60,969 nucleotides of DNA from an uncultured Prevotellaceae bacterium (lineage in GTDB: Bacteria > Bacteroidota > Bacteroidia > Bacteroidales > Bacteroidaceae): positions 1-60,969 of the forward strand of contig CACZVE010000034.1 of the NCBI GenBank assembly GCA_902784565.1, read 5' to 3'. The translations under genes and the position numbers were made by a program. This document shows, piece after piece, positions 35,627 to 43,310 of this stretch (positions within the stretch are counted from its first letter, which is position 1; each line of letters begins with the position of its first letter). Under the pieces are notes generated by a model that was given only the letters and a program-made list of their open reading frames with translations, was not told where the DNA came from and did no database searches.

Positions 35627-35684
35627 TTTGTGTGAGAGGAATTATATGACTCAGGTACCTTTGCACCGTGACTACTCTTCACCT

Positions 35685-35795
35685 TTAGAGTGGTCCGTGA
35701 CCCATGCAACTCGTGGTTGTGATGGCCGTCAGGAAGGCTGTGAGTGCGGCTACTATCACCTTCACCGCAATCTCAATGAATCCCTTTTTCTTCAT
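35685..35795 (-). CDS. Smalltalk protein (36 aa)
   Basis: Reads MKKKGFIEIAVKVIVAALTA, then a hydrophobic stretch to FLTAITTTSCMGHG. A Lys-rich start, one membrane helix and a SCMG end are the hallmarks of the Bacteroidota 'smalltalk' peptides that follow HU-family genes. It is 44 nt downstream of the HU gene on the same strand, the expected position. A heptamer repeat fills the gap. Role unknown; membrane-anchored. Confidence 0.85.
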   Translation of the reverse strand: MKKKGFIEIAVKVIVAALTAFLTAITTTSCMGHGPL

Positions 35796-35810
35796 AACTC
35801 TTCACTTTTT

Positions 35811-35838
35811 CACTTTTCACTTATCACTTATCACTTCT
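35811..35838. repeat. Heptanucleotide repeat between HU and smalltalk genes
   Basis: Four units: cactttt, cacttat, cacttat, cacttct. Confidence 0.75.
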
Positions 35839-35839
35839 A

Positions 35840-36619
35840 TTACTGGTCCGTACCATTCCCTTTCTTCGTAAAGTAACAGGACGTTTTAGGTCCTTTCTTT
35901 CCGTCTTTGACGCAGAAGGCGCTTACTTTGGTGGTTTCGGTGATGGTGAACGGTCCTGTGTAGATGGGACTCTCAAGTGTGGGGTTTGTGCCGTCGGTGG
36001 TGTAGTGGACCACTGCACCTTCAGGAGCCGTGATGCTCACCTCCAACGAGTCTATGAATTCACCCGGAGCGGAGACGTCGACATCCAACTCATTATCCAC
36101 CGGCATATCCTCCAAGTTCAGCGTCTGACTGCCGTTCTGGCTCTCGCCGCCTTCGGAGCCGCCGTTCTCGGGGTCTTCCACCTCGCCGCTGTCGCCAGAG
36201 GTGACGCGCTTCAACACGTTGCCCTCCTCGTCGAGGCAGGTGATCTGAATGCTGGTGTTCTTCAACTCCTCCTTCACCTCCACGTTAGGCGTGAACACAA
36301 TCCTGCGGGTGGTGATGAGGCCCGTCTTTACATCCTCCAACTTCTCCACTGACTTCGAGCGCACGCCGAAGCGCATGGTGCCGAGTCCAGGGATGGGGAT
36401 GGAGTGACCTTCGGTCGCCCACGTGCGGATCACCTCGCCTGCGGCATCCCAAGCCGCCTTGATAACTCCTGCGGAGATGCCTGAGTGGGTCGATGCCTCC
36501 GCGAATACCTTCTTCTCTGCGATGGGGATGTAGAGGTCAGGACGCATCACGAACTTCTTCACACCCGGGTTCTTGCCGATTTTCAACTCTCGGCGCTGAG
36601 CAATTACTTTAATAGCCAT
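35840..36619 (-). CDS. HU-family (HU-HIG) DNA-binding protein with chitobiase-C-like tail
   Basis: 259 residues. Residues 1-125 match the Bacteroidota HU/IHF-like HIG domain (MAIKVIAQRRELKIGKNPGVKKF, FAEASTHSGISAGVIKAAWD, GHSIPIPGLGTMRFGVRS). An acidic linker follows, then an immunoglobulin-like segment (APEGAVVHYTTDGTNPTLESP) typical of the chitobiase C-terminal-like domain. -7 box TACCTTTG at 36800-36807 gives a leader of about 170 nt. Probably nucleoid-associated; paired with smalltalk downstream. Confidence 0.88.
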   Translation of the reverse strand: MAIKVIAQRRELKIGKNPGVKKFVMRPDLYIPIAEKKVFAEASTHSGISAGVIKAAWDAAGEVIRTWATEGHSIPIPGLGTMRFGVRSKSVEKLEDVKTGLITTRRIVFTPNVEVKEELKNTSIQITCLDEEGNVLKRVTSGDSGEVEDPENGGSEGGESQNGSQTLNLEDMPVDNELDVDVSAPGEFIDSLEVSITAPEGAVVHYTTDGTNPTLESPIYTGPFTITETTKVSAFCVKDGKKGPKTSCYFTKKGNGTDQ

Positions 36620-36900
36620 AGTTGTTTTGTTTTAAATTGTAAAAGATTTTGGTTAATTATCTCAATGTCTCACAAGACGGCTTCGAAGGTGCCTATTAAG
36701 TAAAAAACTTGCTCCTATTAATGCGCGCAATTTCCAGAATTAATACTTGCAATTTTTATCCTTAATGGCCGGCTTTTCCACCTTTCTCATTTGACGATGC
36801 AAAGGTACAAAAAATTCAAATGCAAAACAAGGATTTTTCGATTTTATTTTCGATTTATTTCCAAATGTTAAAATTTGGGGTGAATGCCTGGTCGACCGAT

Positions 36901-37099
36901 GCGCGGCAGGGCGGCAGAGCGGCGGCGCGGCATTACGAAAACCATACTGCGGCAACCTTATCAATTATATTATATATAATTATTATATATTATAATATAT
37001 AATAATTTAAAATAGATATATACACCTACCATCCTCCCCACAAGCTAATTTTATACGAAAATTCAAATGCCGCGCCGCCGCCCTGCCGCTCTGCCGCGC
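36901..37099. repeat. Large GC-rich inverted repeat around an AT-rich core
   Basis: 34-nt arms at 36901-36934 and 37066-37099 (32 of 34 complementary), rich in GCGGC and ending CGGCATT. The 131-nt core is almost all A/T and includes a perfect 22-nt palindrome at 36982-37003. A related copy lies at 50904-50942. It separates the HU gene from the methyltransferase unit. No gene in 36620-37193. Confidence 0.9.
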
Positions 37100-37193
37100 T
37101 CAGTTTTTGGATGATTTACCCCTTATCTTCCTAATAATTCTTGAATTATTTCTTTTTTTCGACAAAAATAGTACAACTTTCCAGAATTATTTG

Positions 37194-37201
37194 TATCTTT
37201 G
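37194..37201 (+). promoter_or_regulatory. -7 box of the methyltransferase unit
   Basis: TATCTTTG followed by GCAA. It implies a leader of about 335 nt before the methyltransferase ATG at 37542. Confidence 0.65.
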
Positions 37202-37206
37202 CAATC

Positions 37207-37541
37207 AAGTACTGGCTAATCGTCATAACATGACGCTGCTACGGCAGGAAGATTTGAGCCTCGGAGGAGGTGTCGGTATGACTTTTGTGGGTTAAATAAT
37301 TGAAGCGTACGCTTTTTATTCAAAACGTCTCTTAAGCTTGGCCGCGAGATAGACGACTTCAGAATGATAAAAGTGGATGCTCACGCAGATAGCGTGGGCG
37401 TTTATCTTATCTTCTGGAGTGGGCACCGGCCAAGCGCCTGAGACGTTGGATAAGTATAAACTGTCCACGTTTTTTCATGCGCTTGGCTGGTGTCTCACGT
37501 TTTTGAACGAATCTCGTTCGCTTTTTCTAACATCAATAACT
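37207..37541 (+). ncRNA. Structured leader RNA with two alternative pairings
   Basis: Segment A (37326-37344, CGTCTCTTAAGCTTGGCCG) can pair with B (37427-37445) over 15 bp with a symmetric 4-nt internal loop, enclosing a hairpin at about 37377-37401. B can instead pair, through 37424-37437, with C (37479-37492) over 14 bp, followed by T5 at 37500-37504. A-B and B-C exclude each other. A third hairpin GAACGA/TCGTTC (37505-37519) with a T-run sits 15 nt before the ATG. Layout is that of an attenuator or riboswitch; ligand and mechanism unknown. No known RNA family recognised. Confidence 0.6.
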
Positions 37542-40292
37542 ATGGCAAAGAAACTGCAACTTGGCTATAGGGAGATAGAGCAACGGTTAGTGGATTCGTT
37601 CAGTCAGGACGTAAACTCAGCAGAAGTGGGCTACCAACTGCTCTATTCCTTTGGCAAAAGCGAACGCGACATTGAGCGTTACAAAGAAGGTAAAGGGGTG
37701 CTTAAAACCTTTGATGGCTTGCTCATCAAGGGCCTGTTCTGTTATCAGCCTGTCAGCAGGTTTGGCCTGACGACACAACTGGAACAACTCAAAACGAATC
37801 CACAGATCATCAAGGCTGCACCTAAGATCATTGCTGTAAGTGATGGCAAGTCGATATTGGCTTACGACCTGCGTGAGAAGGATACCTATGAAAACCAGTT
37901 AGAGCGATTGCCCTCTGACTTTGCTTTCTTCTATCCGCTGATGGATGTGGAACGCGTACATTATGTGGAAGAGAGTCCTGCCGATATCAAGGCTGCAGAG
38001 AAATTAGCCAAACTACACGATGAATTACGTTCTTACAACGAGTTTCGCAGCGATGATGATCTGCATGACTTGAATCTCTTTATCAGCCGTTTGTTGTTCT
38101 GCTTCTTTGCTGAAGACACTGGCATTTTCGAGGAAAACCTATTCACCTCCAGCATCCAACGATATACCAAGGATGACGGTTCAGACCTCTCAGACTATTT
38201 GGCCCATACCTTTAATATCATGGATGTCTCGTTGCGCAGCCAAGAAACGCTGAGCATCATCAAGCAGTTCCCCTACGTCAATGGTGGTCTTTTCTCCAAA
38301 CATATTCAGATACCCAAGATGGGCGCCAAGGCTCGCAGAATTATCATCGAGTGTGGCGAACTGGACTGGAAGGACATCAATCCAGACATTTTCGGTTCAA
38401 TGATTCAGGCGGTGGTAAATCCTGAGGAACGTGCTAATCAGGGCATGCACTATACCTCAGTGCCAAACATCATGAAGGTAATCAATCCGCTCTTCCTTGA
38501 CGAACTGCGTGGGGAGTACAACAAACTGAATGAATATTACGAGCAGCGTCATCAGATGCTCCAGATTGGGGCGCTTGCCAAAAAGCAGTTCTATGATGAC
38601 TTGAAGTCTGTTATCAAGAAGGGTAATGCCCTGCTGAAACGTATGAGCCGGATGAAGTTCTTCGACCCTGCCTGCGGTAGTGGCAACTTCCTGATTATCA
38701 CGTATAAGTGTCTGCGCTTCCTTGAAATGGATATCCTTGCCTTGCAGCGTAAGTGTACGCCAGAGGGCGAAATACTTTTTGTGGATAACAGCGTGATTTC
38801 GCTGAGCCAATTCTATGGCATTGAATTGCTCGATTTCCCTCACGAGGTCGCTATGCTTAGCCTTTGGTTGGCAGAGCATCAGATGAATACCAAACTGAAT
38901 GAAAACTTCGGTGTCAATACCAAGGCATTGCCTTTGAAGAATATCACCCAGATTGTTTGTGGTAATGCCTGTCGTATTGACTGGAATACAGTATGCCCTC
39001 ATACCCCAGAGGAAGAGGTGTTTATTTTTGGAAATCCGCCGTATTTGGGGAGTAGTATGCAAGATAAAATGCAAAAGAAGGATATGGAAATCGTTTGTGG
39101 AGGCTTTGAGAATTATAAAAATTTGGATTATATTGCATGTTGGTTTTATATTGCTGCCCAATACATCCAAGAAACACAAGCAAAATACGCCTTTGTATGT
39201 ACTAACTCTATTACTCAAGGTGAGCAAGTAGCTTTGTTATGGCCAAATATTTTCGACTTAGGTTTGGATATAGACTTTGCCTACCATTCCTTTAAATGGA
39301 ACAATAATGCGAAGTATAATGCTGCTGTAATTGTTGTGATTATAGGACTATGTAAAAGAGGTGTTGCCAAACGAACATTATACACAAATACTTCTGTCAT
39401 ACAATGTTCCAACATCAATCCATATCTGTTAAATGCCCCCAATATCATAATTGGTAGAACAACAATACCTATCTCAGAACTACCAGAAATGATAAAAGGC
39501 AGCATGCCTACAGATGGCGGATATTTATTATTTAGTCAGGAAGAGAAAAATGATCTTTTAGAAAAATATCCATTCCTTTCAGGTATAATAAAGGGATATA
39601 TGGGGTCAGATGATTTCCTTTATGGGAAGAAAAGGTATTGCTTATGGATGAATGGAGAGCAGTATGATAAGTATAAAAATATTCCAGAACTAAGTAAACG
39701 TTTTGAAGGAGTTGCAAGGATTAGATTAGAAAGTGAAACAGTTACAACCCAAGATTATGCCAAGTACCCTTATTTATTTAGGCAACCTCAATATAAAGCC
39801 ACAGACTCAATAATAGTTACAGGTGTTTCTTCAGAAAAAAGAGAATATGTTCCAGCTGGATTATTGGATAAAGACATAGTAATCTCTAATGCAGCATTTG
39901 CTATTTACGATGCAGATTCATATACTTTTGGATTAATCTCATCAAGAATACACATGGTATGGATGAAAACTACTTGTGGTAGATTGGAAATGCGTTATAG
40001 ATATTCGCCTACTCTATGTTACAACACTTTCCCCTTCCCCAAAATCTCCTCCGAGAAGAAACAGGAGATTGGAGCAGCAGCAGAAGATGTGCTGATAACT
40101 CGTGAGTATTACCCAGAGAAGACTTTGGCAGAGCTGTATGATCCAGACAAGATGCCGCAGGATTTGCGCGAGGCTCATGCCAAACTCGATGACATCGTGG
40201 AGAGCTGCTATCCTGGCTATCCCTTCGCCTCAGACGAAGCCCGCCTGGAATGTCTGTTTAAGCTCTACGAAAAGATGACTGCGAAAAAATAG
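37542..40292 (+). CDS. MmeI-like DNA adenine methyltransferase
   Basis: About 916 residues. N-terminal helical part, then the SAM motif I FFDPACGSGNFLI (about 373-385) and catalytic GNPPYLG (about 497). NQGMHYTSVPNIMKVINPLF before motif I is characteristic of MmeI-type enzymes. I see no clear PD-(D/E)xK nuclease at the N-terminus, so it may only methylate. The DNA from about 39,000 to 40,015, including the likely target-recognition region, is far more AT-rich than both flanks. ATG 37542 is chosen because the 55 codons before it lie in the structured leader and are not conserved-looking. First gene of a likely defence module. Confidence 0.8.
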   Translation: MAKKLQLGYREIEQRLVDSFSQDVNSAEVGYQLLYSFGKSERDIERYKEGKGVLKTFDGLLIKGLFCYQPVSRFGLTTQLEQLKTNPQIIKAAPKIIAVSDGKSILAYDLREKDTYENQLERLPSDFAFFYPLMDVERVHYVEESPADIKAAEKLAKLHDELRSYNEFRSDDDLHDLNLFISRLLFCFFAEDTGIFEENLFTSSIQRYTKDDGSDLSDYLAHTFNIMDVSLRSQETLSIIKQFPYVNGGLFSKHIQIPKMGAKARRIIIECGELDWKDINPDIFGSMIQAVVNPEERANQGMHYTSVPNIMKVINPLFLDELRGEYNKLNEYYEQRHQMLQIGALAKKQFYDDLKSVIKKGNALLKRMSRMKFFDPACGSGNFLIITYKCLRFLEMDILALQRKCTPEGEILFVDNSVISLSQFYGIELLDFPHEVAMLSLWLAEHQMNTKLNENFGVNTKALPLKNITQIVCGNACRIDWNTVCPHTPEEEVFIFGNPPYLGSSMQDKMQKKDMEIVCGGFENYKNLDYIACWFYIAAQYIQETQAKYAFVCTNSITQGEQVALLWPNIFDLGLDIDFAYHSFKWNNNAKYNAAVIVVIIGLCKRGVAKRTLYTNTSVIQCSNINPYLLNAPNIIIGRTTIPISELPEMIKGSMPTDGGYLLFSQEEKNDLLEKYPFLSGIIKGYMGSDDFLYGKKRYCLWMNGEQYDKYKNIPELSKRFEGVARIRLESETVTTQDYAKYPYLFRQPQYKATDSIIVTGVSSEKREYVPAGLLDKDIVISNAAFAIYDADSYTFGLISSRIHMVWMKTTCGRLEMRYRYSPTLCYNTFPFPKISSEKKQEIGAAAEDVLITREYYPEKTLAELYDPDKMPQDLREAHAKLDDIVESCYPGYPFASDEARLECLFKLYEKMTAKK

Positions 40293-40324
40293 CAGAAATA
40301 TTTGGAAGTTACAGATAAAGTCCG

Positions 40325-40332
40325 TATCTTTG
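40325..40332 (+). promoter_or_regulatory. Internal -7 box before the 40-aa gene
   Basis: TATCTTTG then GCAG, 26 nt before the ATG at 40358. It would let the small gene and DUF6169 gene be expressed separately from the methyltransferase. Confidence 0.6.
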
Positions 40333-40357
40333 CAGTGAAATTGCAAAGGAGTGAATT

Positions 40358-40480
40358 ATGAAACTGACAAAGGAAGAAGCATTGAAGCGTTTTAAGAACG
40401 CACTGAATCGCAAGAAGGCTTGGGAAGAAAAGTTCGAAGCGAAATATGCTGATGTAACAAATCTGTACACAACAGCATAG
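40358..40480 (+). CDS. 40-aa charged helical protein
   Basis: Reads MKLTKEEALKRFKNALNRKK and continues AWEEKFEAKYADV to a TAG at 40478. Strongly charged and helical. An unusually good Shine-Dalgarno (aaaggagt) lies 8 nt upstream, and a -7 box precedes it. The next gene starts 6 nt later. Family not recognised; antitoxin-like size and position. Confidence 0.65.
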   Translation: MKLTKEEALKRFKNALNRKKAWEEKFEAKYADVTNLYTTA

Positions 40481-40486
40481 AGGGTG

Positions 40487-40981
40487 ATGAACGATCTTTC
40501 TTTAGACTATATTAACACGAAGTCGCCATATCTGGTCAAGCGAGCAGATGATGGCGATTATGTGTTTCAGACAGCCAAGGGTGTCATCTATGGTATTGGT
40601 TTTATTGAGAACGACCCTCTTGGCGGATGCGAAACTTATCAGTTGTCCATCAGTAATCAGAACAAACTCCATGCTTCATACGACCCAGATGTCAAGAACA
40701 CCACACTCATTATTGTCGATGCGTTCTTCCGTGAGAACTTAGACGGCTTGCTTTATATGTGTGATACCAGTGATAGCCGTGAGGCTGCACGTAACCGACT
40801 GTTCTTGCGTTGGTTTGAGGAATCTGCAGAACCAGATCGTTTTACCATTAAGACTGCAAGCGCAGTAATAGAAGGCCAGGGAATTTATGCCGCAATTATA
40901 GTGGAGAACAGAAACCCATTGGCAAAAGCTATCGTTGACGATTTTGAGCTGACAGCACAAATGTTGACAGAAGATAAATAA
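40487..40981 (+). CDS. DUF6169-family protein
   Basis: 164 residues, no signal or membrane helix. The pattern SPYLVKRADDGDYVFQTAKGV, then LLYMCDTSDSREAARNRLFL and RWF, is that of DUF6169 proteins. Function of the family unknown. It starts 6 nt after the 40-aa gene, inside a methyltransferase/helicase cluster; a toxin-antitoxin relation with the 40-aa protein is speculative. ATG 40487 is preferred to GTG one codon upstream. Confidence 0.65.
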   Translation: MNDLSLDYINTKSPYLVKRADDGDYVFQTAKGVIYGIGFIENDPLGGCETYQLSISNQNKLHASYDPDVKNTTLIIVDAFFRENLDGLLYMCDTSDSREAARNRLFLRWFEESAEPDRFTIKTASAVIEGQGIYAAIIVENRNPLAKAIVDDFELTAQMLTEDK

Positions 40982-41013
40982 CCACAGCGCAACTATCAAT
41001 AACTAAGAATTCG

Positions 41014-41058
41014 AAACGTCTCTTAAGCTTGGCCGCAGACAGAATAGAAAAGATATTC
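41014..41058 (+). promoter_or_regulatory. Second copy of leader segment A before the helicase
   Basis: A 23-bp exact repeat of 37323-37345 (contains CGTCTCTTAAGCTTGGCCG), followed by similar bases and a small hairpin AGAATA/TATTCT ending 3 nt before the helicase ATG. On a shared mRNA it could compete for leader segment B. Confidence 0.7.
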
Positions 41059-41060
41059 TT

Positions 41061-43073
41061 ATGGAACAATTTAGCAACAGTATTGTTGATATAAGCTATC
41101 AACAGACGGGGGCGGCTACTGCCGTCAACACTTTAGGTATGCGCGAGATGCAGGCATTGGCCTACGAGGCTCGCGACAAGCGCTTTTTGCTCATCAAGGC
41201 GCCACCAGCCTCAGGCAAGAGCCGTGCGCTGATGTTTATTGCTTTGGAAAAACTGGTGAATCAAGGCATCAAGAAAGTGATTGTAGCTGTGCCGGAAAAG
41301 AGCATAGGCCGTTCGTTTAAGAATACGAATCTGGTAAATAGCGGTTTCTTTGCCAATTGGGAGGTGCCACCGTATTTCAATCTGACGGATGTTAAAAACG
41401 AGCAGGATAAGAAAGGACGGTTTATAGAGTTCTTTCACCATAAGGGTGCAAAGGTGCTGATATGCGCTCATGCTACTTTGCGTAATGGTATGAAAGAACT
41501 GCCTGACGAGATGTTTAACGATACGCTATTGGCCATTGACGAGTTTCACCATACCAGTGCAGATGCCAACTCAAATTTGGGTGATGTGGTTCGCAGGGTG
41601 ATGTATCACTCTACCGGTCATATCATCGCCATGACAGGTAGTTATTTCCGTGGTGATGGCATACCCGTTCTGAGACCAGAGGATGAAGTCAAGTTCTTTC
41701 CTATTACTTATAATTATTATCAGCAGTTGAACGGCTATAAGTATCTGAAGAATCTTATTTTAGGCTATCATTTCTATCATGGCTCGTATCTGGATCATAT
41801 CGGCGAGGTGCTTGATACACACAAGAAAACCATCATCCATATTCCCAGCGTCAACCAGAGAGCTGCCACAGGATTGGGCAAATATCAGGAAACGGCTGAC
41901 ATTATGAAGGTGATAGGTACGCTGGATCATAAGGACTATAATACGGGCATCTATTACCTAAAGGCTGCTGACGGACGGATACTGAAAGTGGCCGACCTGG
42001 TGGAGGATGAGCAGAAAGAGCGCAACATGGTGCAGGGTTATCTGCAAAACATTAAAGATCGTGACGATGTGGACATCATCATTGCACTTGGTACAGCTAA
42101 AGAGGGCTTCGATTGGCAGTGGTGCGAGATGTGTCTGACCGTTGGCGTGCGTGGTTCGCTGACTGAGGTTATCCAGATAATTGGTCGATGCACGCGTGAT
42201 TGCGAGGGTAAGGAAACGGCTCGCTTTGTGAATATGATAGCTATGCCAGAAGCCGAACAGGCGGAGGTGAAAGTGGCAGTAAACGACTTCCTCAAAGCTA
42301 TTACAGCCTCATTGCTGATGGAGCAGGTGATGGCGCCCAGCTGGAAGTTCAAGACAGTTAAGGATGACGATGAGCCTCATGAGGATTTAGTCCATACCAT
42401 TGTTGTGGAAGGACTGAAACCACTATCAAGTGTTAAGACTAAGACCATCGTAGAGAGTCAGCTCGACGACTTGAAAGCAACTATCCTACAAGATGATATG
42501 GTGGTGAAAGCACTCAGTGGCTCCACCACAGCAGAGACTATCACCCAGCACTTGATACCCAAAGTGATAAGAGAACGCTATCCTGACTTGAACGAGGGTG
42601 AGGTGGAAGAAGTGCGCCAGCGTGTGCTGCTTGATACGATTATTAAGGGTAATGATATCATAGATGAAAAAGGCAATCCTATTTCAACCATAACAGATGA
42701 AGAAGACAAACCCAGCGAGGGTAATAGGCTTATTAAGATTGCCAATCGATTTATCAATATCGACAAGTTGAGCATCAACCTGATTGATACTATCAATCCC
42801 TTCCAGCGTGCCTACGAGGTGATATCGAAGTCTGTGGATGCCAAGACGCTAAAAGTGATTCAGGACACCATTGCTGAGCAAAAGTATGACATGACCTTGG
42901 AACAGGCTATCACACTCTTTAAGGGGCCATTGAAAGAGTATGTTGCGAAGCATGATGGGAAGGTGCCTTCTGTGGATGATCCAGACCCCAAGGTGAGGGA
43001 ATTGGCTATTGCTTTGCAGAAAATCAAGAATTTGAAACAGAGGAAATTAAGTGGACTTGAATATGAGGAGTAG
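41061..43073 (+). CDS. SF2 DEAD/DEAH-box helicase
   Basis: 670 residues. Walker A APPASGKS (47-54), DEFHH box (about 160), AMTGSYFRGD (motif III-like), and motif VI QIIGRCTRD (about 372-380); VGVRGSLTE before it. Domain order fits type III R-M or phage-defence helicases; a C-terminal helical region of about 250 residues has no domain I recognise. It is followed 3 nt later by the small and GIY-YIG genes and likely acts with them. Confidence 0.85.
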   Translation: MEQFSNSIVDISYQQTGAATAVNTLGMREMQALAYEARDKRFLLIKAPPASGKSRALMFIALEKLVNQGIKKVIVAVPEKSIGRSFKNTNLVNSGFFANWEVPPYFNLTDVKNEQDKKGRFIEFFHHKGAKVLICAHATLRNGMKELPDEMFNDTLLAIDEFHHTSADANSNLGDVVRRVMYHSTGHIIAMTGSYFRGDGIPVLRPEDEVKFFPITYNYYQQLNGYKYLKNLILGYHFYHGSYLDHIGEVLDTHKKTIIHIPSVNQRAATGLGKYQETADIMKVIGTLDHKDYNTGIYYLKAADGRILKVADLVEDEQKERNMVQGYLQNIKDRDDVDIIIALGTAKEGFDWQWCEMCLTVGVRGSLTEVIQIIGRCTRDCEGKETARFVNMIAMPEAEQAEVKVAVNDFLKAITASLLMEQVMAPSWKFKTVKDDDEPHEDLVHTIVVEGLKPLSSVKTKTIVESQLDDLKATILQDDMVVKALSGSTTAETITQHLIPKVIRERYPDLNEGEVEEVRQRVLLDTIIKGNDIIDEKGNPISTITDEEDKPSEGNRLIKIANRFINIDKLSINLIDTINPFQRAYEVISKSVDAKTLKVIQDTIAEQKYDMTLEQAITLFKGPLKEYVAKHDGKVPSVDDPDPKVRELAIALQKIKNLKQRKLSGLEYEE

Positions 43074-43076
43074 CGT

Positions 43077-43310
43077 ATGGAATGGCCAAAAGAGTTATTA
43101 GAGATTTTCGACGATCCGTTATTGGATGGTGTACGCCCCAAGGCGGCTGCTCCCACTGCCAACGACAGAATGCAACAGAAGTTGGCTGAGGTGAACGATT
43201 GGATAAATAAAAACGGCAGGGAACCACGACCAGATGGCGACCTGAAAGAGAAATTGATGTATGCAGCGATGACCAAACTGCGCGAAAAAGGATTTGACGT
43301 ATGGATATAG
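43077..43310 (+). CDS. 77-aa protein sharing the IFDDPLL motif with the next gene
   Basis: Starts MEWPKELLEIFDDPLLDG; the next protein starts with ELEEIFDDPLLKV. The rest (MQQKLAEVNDWINKNGREPR, KEKLMYAAMTKLREKGFD) resembles the N-terminal helical part of larger GIY-YIG proteins. Starts 3 nt after the helicase and overlaps the next gene by 10 nt. Either a separate subunit or the split-off N-terminus of the nuclease. Confidence 0.65.
   Translation: MEWPKELLEIFDDPLLDGVRPKAAAPTANDRMQQKLAEVNDWINKNGREPRPDGDLKEKLMYAAMTKLREKGFDVWI

Noticed and set aside
35655-35662. Plus-strand TACCTTTG as promoter of an antisense RNA to smalltalk/HU
   Set aside because: A single box with no clear product downstream; could be chance.
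35628-35876. 82-codon plus-strand ORF
   Set aside because: It is antisense to the smalltalk gene and heptamer repeat, with low-complexity Phe/Leu/His ending; no protein-like pattern.
37207-37541. Retron msr-msd or CRISPR/OMEGA guide RNA
   Set aside because: No reverse transcriptase, Cas, IscB or TnpB-like protein is nearby; the following gene is a DNA methyltransferase, so a cis-acting leader is simpler.
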